A stretch of DNA of 23,856 nt from Ascoidea tarda (nom. inval.) (Eukaryota; Ascomycota; Saccharomycetes; Ascoideales; Ascoideaceae). The notes beneath the pieces are model-generated. The model saw nothing but the letters and a program-made list of their open reading frames with translations. It was not told where the DNA came from and made no database searches. The translations under genes and the position numbers were made by a program. This document shows, piece after piece, positions 19,113-23,856 of the stretch (its first letter is position 1; each line of letters opens with the position of its first letter). The stretch lies in NCBI GenBank assembly GCA_030560485.1, contig JAKTTS010000228.1, positions 1 through 23,856 of the forward strand. The letters are read 5' to 3'.

Positions 19113-21206
19113 ATGGGGGATAAGATTCATGATTATAATAAATTCATTTTAAACAAAAGCAAATTATCCATAAATAATTTATTCAATAATAGCGCCAGCA
19201 ACAATCTTGACCATGAAAATATAGCAGCATTAAATTACAACAAAGTTATCATTAACAACAATAGTATCACAAACAATATCTCAAACAATACTATTCACAA
19301 TATTAATATAAATGGCATTAATAACAATTTTGTCAAACCAAAGCCCTCAAAACTCGATTTAATTGATAACTCTGAATTAACCTCATTTCCTTTAGTTCCT
19401 CCTCCTGCTTCCTCCTTAACCCCAAACTCAGTAGATAACAGTTATCAAAACATATCGATTGCAAATAATTTTCATTACAATTATAATTATGCTAACAGTA
19501 GTAACACTAATCTCAATAGCAATAGCAATAGCAATACTAATCATAATAATAGTAATGGTAATAGTAATAATTTCAAAAATAAAATTATAAACAATTCCTT
19601 TTCAGTCTTTATTTCCTCGATTAATCTAAATTTCCCAAATTTTAATTACAATACAAATTACCAGAATAATACTAATAATTTCATAGATAATAACAACACT
19701 AATAACAATACCAATAATGGTAATAACTACTATATCAACAACTATATCAACAACTACAACTATAACGATAGTGATCAATATGTAAGCTCTATCCTAAACT
19801 TTAACGATACTTCTGTCATTCAAGATAGTAACAACGTTAAAATTATTATTCCAATTGATGATCCGATTATCTTAGTTGAAGATTATTTAGATCCAAACAC
19901 TGATGATTACCAAAACACTGATGCCAACAATCAAATATCAAATAATGATATCTTAAATCATTTAAATTTGAAAAAATTAGTCTTAAACTTACCTTTAAAA
20001 TTTAATAACATCATCGCCAATAATAATCATAATAATCATAACAACTTGCTCAACTTGGTTCTCTCCCTAAAAGATAATATATCATTAAATAAACCTTCAG
20101 ATTTAAATCAAAATTTTCACATTCCCTCAAATAACCTTGAATTAAATTCAATAATTACTCCTTCTTTATCAACTTCAACCACAATAGAATCTTTAAATAC
20201 TTCTTTTCAATCTAATTACTCCTCTGTTGAAAATTCAATTTCATTTTCATCTTCTTCAAATTTAAAATCAAATCAATTAAAATCTATTACTAACATTCCT
20301 TCAAATTCAACTTCAAATTCAAATCCACTCTCAAATCCAAGTATGAATTCCCTCAAATACTGTTTATTATGTGATAAACCCTTGTATGATTTGTCATCTC
20401 AACTACCTTCTTCCTCAAATTATAACAAATTTATTTGTGAAAATTGTATCGAAATTTATAATCTATTGCAATTTTATTTAAATCAATTTAATTCAAATAA
20501 TGATTTTTTCTTGGATAATTTATCACCAATAGAATTAAATTTATTTAAATACTTATTTCCAAATTTATTTCCCAAAGAGGACACCAATGAAATTGAAAAC
20601 AACAATGCAATCATAAATGATAATGATAATAATGATCATGATTCTTTTACTGATTTCAATTTAAACGATTCTTTCCAAACTTTAAAACTAACAGATCTTT
20701 CAAATCCACCAAATTCAGAATACGATAATATTAACAACACTAATACTACTATTAGTACTAATAACAATAACAATCTTGAACATAACTATCCAACATATTC
20801 TCTACCTAAAAAAAGATTTAGAAAAAATCTCAAGAGATTTAATCATAATTATCAAAATTCTCAAGATTTTGATTATTCAACTCTTTCAATTGATCAAAAT
20901 TATTCAAAAACTTTACCAACTTTTTCAAATAATTTAATTTCTCAATTGAAAAGTTTATCTCAAGATAATGGCACTTACAGTACTCTCACTACTAATCCCA
21001 ATAAAAGTAAAATGAGTAACAAACCAAACAATCATAATAGTGTTTTACGTTTAAGAAATAGTCACCATACTTTGATCCACACAAATAGCGATTGGTATTT
21101 AAACGTCAAAAAGAAATTGAGATGGAGATGGAGAGTCAAAGGTCTTTTACCTCAGTTTGATTTTTTAATAAAAAACAATAATTCAAGAAACGAATTTTAT
21201 CGCTAA
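19113..21206 (+). CDS. unrecognised Asn-rich protein with CxxC-X21-CxxC and a C-terminal WRWR motif
   Basis: 697 aa. The frame is open to about 19053, but the first ATG is 19113 (MGDKIHDYNKF). Most of residues 15-400 and 480-630 is Asn/Ser low complexity. Two parts look ordered. C417, C420, C442 and C445 form C-X2-C-X21-C-X2-C, and the second pair (FICENCIEIYNLL) recalls the CNACGLYYKL half of a GATA finger, but the basic recognition residues are missing. The C terminus, DWYLNVKKKLRWRWRVKGLLP (660-680 region), is basic and Trp-rich and looks like a conserved short domain. A nuclear regulator is a reasonable inference, not shown. No CTG codon seen. Its promoter holds the CpG-rich island; downstream it converges on UPC2. 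Confidence 0.75.
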   Translation: MGDKIHDYNKFILNKSKLSINNLFNNSASNNLDHENIAALNYNKVIINNNSITNNISNNTIHNININGINNNFVKPKPSKLDLIDNSELTSFPLVPPPASSLTPNSVDNSYQNISIANNFHYNYNYANSSNTNLNSNSNSNTNHNNSNGNSNNFKNKIINNSFSVFISSINLNFPNFNYNTNYQNNTNNFIDNNNTNNNTNNGNNYYINNYINNYNYNDSDQYVSSILNFNDTSVIQDSNNVKIIIPIDDPIILVEDYLDPNTDDYQNTDANNQISNNDILNHLNLKKLVLNLPLKFNNIIANNNHNNHNNLLNLVLSLKDNISLNKPSDLNQNFHIPSNNLELNSIITPSLSTSTTIESLNTSFQSNYSSVENSISFSSSSNLKSNQLKSITNIPSNSTSNSNPLSNPSMNSLKYCLLCDKPLYDLSSQLPSSSNYNKFICENCIEIYNLLQFYLNQFNSNNDFFLDNLSPIELNLFKYLFPNLFPKEDTNEIENNNAIINDNDNNDHDSFTDFNLNDSFQTLKLTDLSNPPNSEYDNINNTNTTISTNNNNNLEHNYPTYSLPKKRFRKNLKRFNHNYQNSQDFDYSTLSIDQNYSKTLPTFSNNLISQLKSLSQDNGTYSTLTTNPNKSKMSNKPNNHNSVLRLRNSHHTLIHTNSDWYLNVKKKLRWRWRVKGLLPQFDFLIKNNNSRNEFYR

Positions 21207-22056
21207 TAATCATAATTATAATAATTATAAAATTGTCTTCAATTCTTGATCTAAGTGATTTTTTATCTTTGAACTCTCATTCTTTCATTTTAATTTATTT
21301 TTAAACTGTTTTGATACCATTTCAAATTTACTATATCCCCTTTACTGTCCAACTTCTTATTTAAAACCCTTTCTTTGTTTTATGATTGCCACATAACACA
21401 TAAAAACACCTTCAACCTTACCAACTTCATTTAACTAGTGATTACTATTTATTTAATTTTTTCAATTTTGCATTTCTTTTAACAATCCATTAATTTAGTT
21501 TTTATTTTTAGTTTTTTTTCCTTAACTTCTGGTTTTTTTTTCTGTTCACAACTGTTTTTGTTTTTGTTTCTGTTTTTTTTATTTCATATTCTTTTACAAT
21601 CCTAATAACTCCAATTTAAATTTTTATTATTATCTTTTTACAATATTTTTTTTTTTGTTAATTTTTTTTCATCTTTTTTTAATACAATTCTCCTTACAAA
21701 TCATAATCTTGTACTATTTTTTTAAATTTAGATATTTTATCGTTTCATCTTTCACCCTTTCATCATTCAAAAATTTACCTTTTAGTAAATTTTCTTTTTT
21801 TTTTTTTCTTCCAATAGTGTATTAATATTAGTAAGATTGTTAAAAGAAGATATTAAATTAATCATATGCAAAATACTAGAAACAGAATTATAACCCACAC
21901 AAAACAAATATAAAATTCAAGAGATTTAAAAAACAAAAGAAAGAAAGAGAAATTTAAATTAAGATAGTATCAAATAAAAAAAAAACTATTAAAAAATAAA
22001 CTATCATGAAAAAGTCAAAAGAAAAGAATAAAATGAAATATACTATAGAAAAGCAA
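21207..22056. other. convergent 3' intergenic region, no gene seen
   Basis: 850 bp of AT-rich sequence, T-rich on the + strand to about 21810 and A-rich after that, as expected for two facing 3' regions with 3'-end signals on each strand. No open frame, RNA gene or repeat element noticed beyond homopolymer tracts. Confidence 0.6.
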
Positions 22057-23856
22057 TCAACTGCCCATAAAGTCATTTAAATCACTTAAATTCATGCCAG
22101 CAGAACCCCCATAAGCAGCACTGCTTGTTGTTATACTAGGCCCACCACCAAGAAAATCTAACATCATATGCATTGCACCACCACGATATTCTTCGACATC
22201 TTCAGGCAAAACAGTGCTTACTCCTTCCAAAAACCACACCTTGTTCTTCATTTCTGCAGTAAATCCTCGCAATAGACTATAATAACTTCTCATTATTCTC
22301 ATTGCAGCTTCGTTACCAGTCATTAACAAAGCTAAAAAGGTTTTGTCTAATAGAGCAGGAAATGCAAAAACTCTCAAAATAAAATCGCTTTTATATCTTT
22401 CATTATGAAGCTTATCTAAATATGCTAATGTTATCAAGTATGGGGAAGTATATTCAACTGGATACAAATCTGCAATTGTCTCGTCAAAGCATTGTAAATC
22501 TAGATATGCTGCATGGTCTGCTGATCGTGAAGAGTTGTTGTAAGATTGAGGGTTGTTGATTATATCACCTAGATCACTCAAATCAATAGAGATGAACTTA
22601 TGAAACCTAGATGACTTATTCAAGGGCCATACTGCTGTTAAAATTGTTGCTGCTCCCTTTACATGATAAATCCAGGCACTCGCAGGTAACGATTTTAAAG
22701 AAGTTGAGGTTTGTAATGAGGCGTTAGCTAATGCGTCCATAATCAAAATCAAAGCAGAAGCAACCAAGGCATCAGTGTTATCTAAAGATATTTTTAAGAC
22801 AGCTTCTCTTAATAATTTCAACGCTTCACCGCGATGTCTTGTAACACATTCATCTAGTCCATTTTCAGTTCGTGATAAATGGGTAGCAGAAAATGCTAAT
22901 ATTGAGTGCATCAAAAATGGATACTGAAATGCTAACTCGGGAATGTATTCTGACCATAGTTTTTCTTCTGAAATTCCTGCAGCAGTTATAGTTGGCCAAA
23001 CTTTTGTTGAATAGTGGTACATCAATTTTAGGTCTTGAATATTTAAATTTGCAGCTAAGCCACTCATTGTTTGAGAAGAACCACTGTCAGAAGCTGAATC
23101 ATCTTCGATTGCTGATTGGTTTGTAGCTGGTGATCTTGGGCTCAAAGAATTCAGTTGATAATTGTCATCGATGTGAGGGCTATTACCATTATTGTTATTA
23201 TTAATACTAGAATTTGAATTTGAATTATTAATACTGTAACTTTGTGAATTATTGTACCCATAATTTGGTTGATTTAAACCGGTTTGAAAACTTTGGCCTT
23301 GTTGAGAAATCGAGCTATGAGTCGAAGAGGTAAAATGTCTCATATATTGTGAAGAAGTAACTGGCAGTTGATTTTGTTGAGAATGAAAATTACTTTGATT
23401 ATTGTTGTAGGAATCTAAATTATTTCCATAATTGAGATTTTTTGAATGTTCCATTATAAACTGTTGGGGGTTTGGAGTGGTAAGATTGATGGAAGATTGT
23501 GCTGACAAAGGAGTGGAAGAAATACTTTTATTTCTTGATTGCTGATTTTTTTGGGATAAATCTGAAATCTGGCTTCTGTTTTGATTCTGTTGAAAGAGAA
23601 GAGGGAACTTTGGTTTATTCTCACTTGGGAAAAGTATGTTTTTTGAAGGGGGAAGAGATACTGATGAACTAATATTGCCTAAAGTTTTCAAATCTATATG
23701 TTTGGCTATAGATGGCAAATGTTCTGCAGTTGACAGTGAACTTTCAGGATTGTTCTGCAACAGAACGTTTTGATTTTGTGATTGTATATCAGACAGAGAT
23801 TGAGATTGAGATTGAGATTGAGATTGAGATTGAGATTGAGATTGAGATTGAGATTG
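22057..23856 (-). CDS. UPC2: Upc2/Ecm22 sterol-responsive transcription factor, 5' partial
   Basis: 599 residues visible, running off the right edge. In S. cerevisiae, Upc2 and Ecm22 bind sterol response elements of ERG and uptake genes; their C-terminal domain binds ergosterol and releases it on depletion. This C-terminal domain is nearly collinear: [40 protein letters not shown] is present with Y for the first F, then [127 protein letters not shown] and [13 protein letters not shown], the Gly-rich loop where the UPC2-1 allele maps. The Zn2Cys6 domain lies outside the window. The codon at 23760 is TTG and the frame stays open to the edge through a (Gln-Ser)n run, so no start is present here. 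Five CTG codons lie in the disordered part. Confidence 0.93.
   Translation of the reverse strand, partial: QSQSQSQSQSQSQSQSQSQSLSDIQSQNQNVLLQNNPESSLSTAEHLPSIAKHIDLKTLGNISSSVSLPPSKNILFPSENKPKFPLLFQQNQNRSQISDLSQKNQQSRNKSISSTPLSAQSSINLTTPNPQQFIMEHSKNLNYGNNLDSYNNNQSNFHSQQNQLPVTSSQYMRHFTSSTHSSISQQGQSFQTGLNQPNYGYNNSQSYSINNSNSNSSINNNNNGNSPHIDDNYQLNSLSPRSPATNQSAIEDDSASDSGSSQTMSGLAANLNIQDLKLMYHYSTKVWPTITAAGISEEKLWSEYIPELAFQYPFLMHSILAFSATHLSRTENGLDECVTRHRGEALKLLREAVLKISLDNTDALVASALILIMDALANASLQTSTSLKSLPASAWIYHVKGAATILTAVWPLNKSSRFHKFISIDLSDLGDIINNPQSYNNSSRSADHAAYLDLQCFDETIADLYPVEYTSPYLITLAYLDKLHNERYKSDFILRVFAFPALLDKTFLALLMTGNEAAMRIMRSYYSLLRGFTAEMKNKVWFLEGVSTVLPEDVEEYRGGAMHMMLDFLGGGPSITTSSAAYGGSAGMNLSDLNDFMGS
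23797..23856 (-). repeat. (AGATTG)10 hexanucleotide repeat coding (Gln-Ser)n in UPC2
   Basis: Ten perfect copies on the + strand, read as CAATCT on the minus strand in the UPC2 frame. It reaches the window edge, so the true length is unknown. It lies in the disordered linker between the expected DNA-binding domain and the sterol-binding domain. Confidence 0.9.

Overview
The window is nuclear DNA of a budding yeast (Saccharomycotina). The genes are AT-rich, mostly intronless and densely packed, with Asn-, Ser- and Gln-rich low-complexity stretches. They are recognisable orthologues of Saccharomyces genes: MPS1, ARP2, LAP2, an AGP2-type permease, STH1 and UPC2/ECM22. Splice signals are of the yeast type (GTAAGT, TACTAAC/TACTGAC). 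MPS1 and ARP2 are convergent neighbours, as in S. cerevisiae (YDL028C/YDL029W).

The codon CTG is almost absent: I count about 7 in roughly 5,300 codons, and 6 of these lie in disordered tails. This suggests a lineage in which CUG has been reassigned or is ambiguous (Ascoidea/Saccharomycopsis-like or Pachysolen-like yeasts). The species cannot be named from this sequence.

Layout: MPS1 (+, cut by the left edge) faces ARP2 (-, with an unreported 19-nt first exon and a 231-nt intron). A GC-rich divergent promoter follows, then LAP2 (+), a perfect 28-bp minisatellite in the LAP2/GST convergent gap, and a Ure2-type GST (-). A sparse 3.6-kb region comes next, holding a possible two-exon micro-gene with a 1.4-kb intron, an AT-rich hexanucleotide repeat and a GC-rich patch. 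It is followed by an AGP2-type permease (+), STH1 (+), an unrecognised Asn-rich protein with two CxxC pairs (+), and UPC2/ECM22 (-, cut by the right edge before its DNA-binding domain).

The genes do not form one pathway. They cover spindle checkpoint and spindle-pole duplication (Mps1), branched actin nucleation (Arp2), peptide/epoxide hydrolysis (Lap2), glutathione chemistry, plasma-membrane transport, RSC chromatin remodelling (Sth1) and sterol-responsive transcription (Upc2). The notable genome-level features are CTG avoidance and CpG-dense promoter islands (about 50-65% GC) set among genes of about 25-35% GC, the reverse of the usual yeast pattern.
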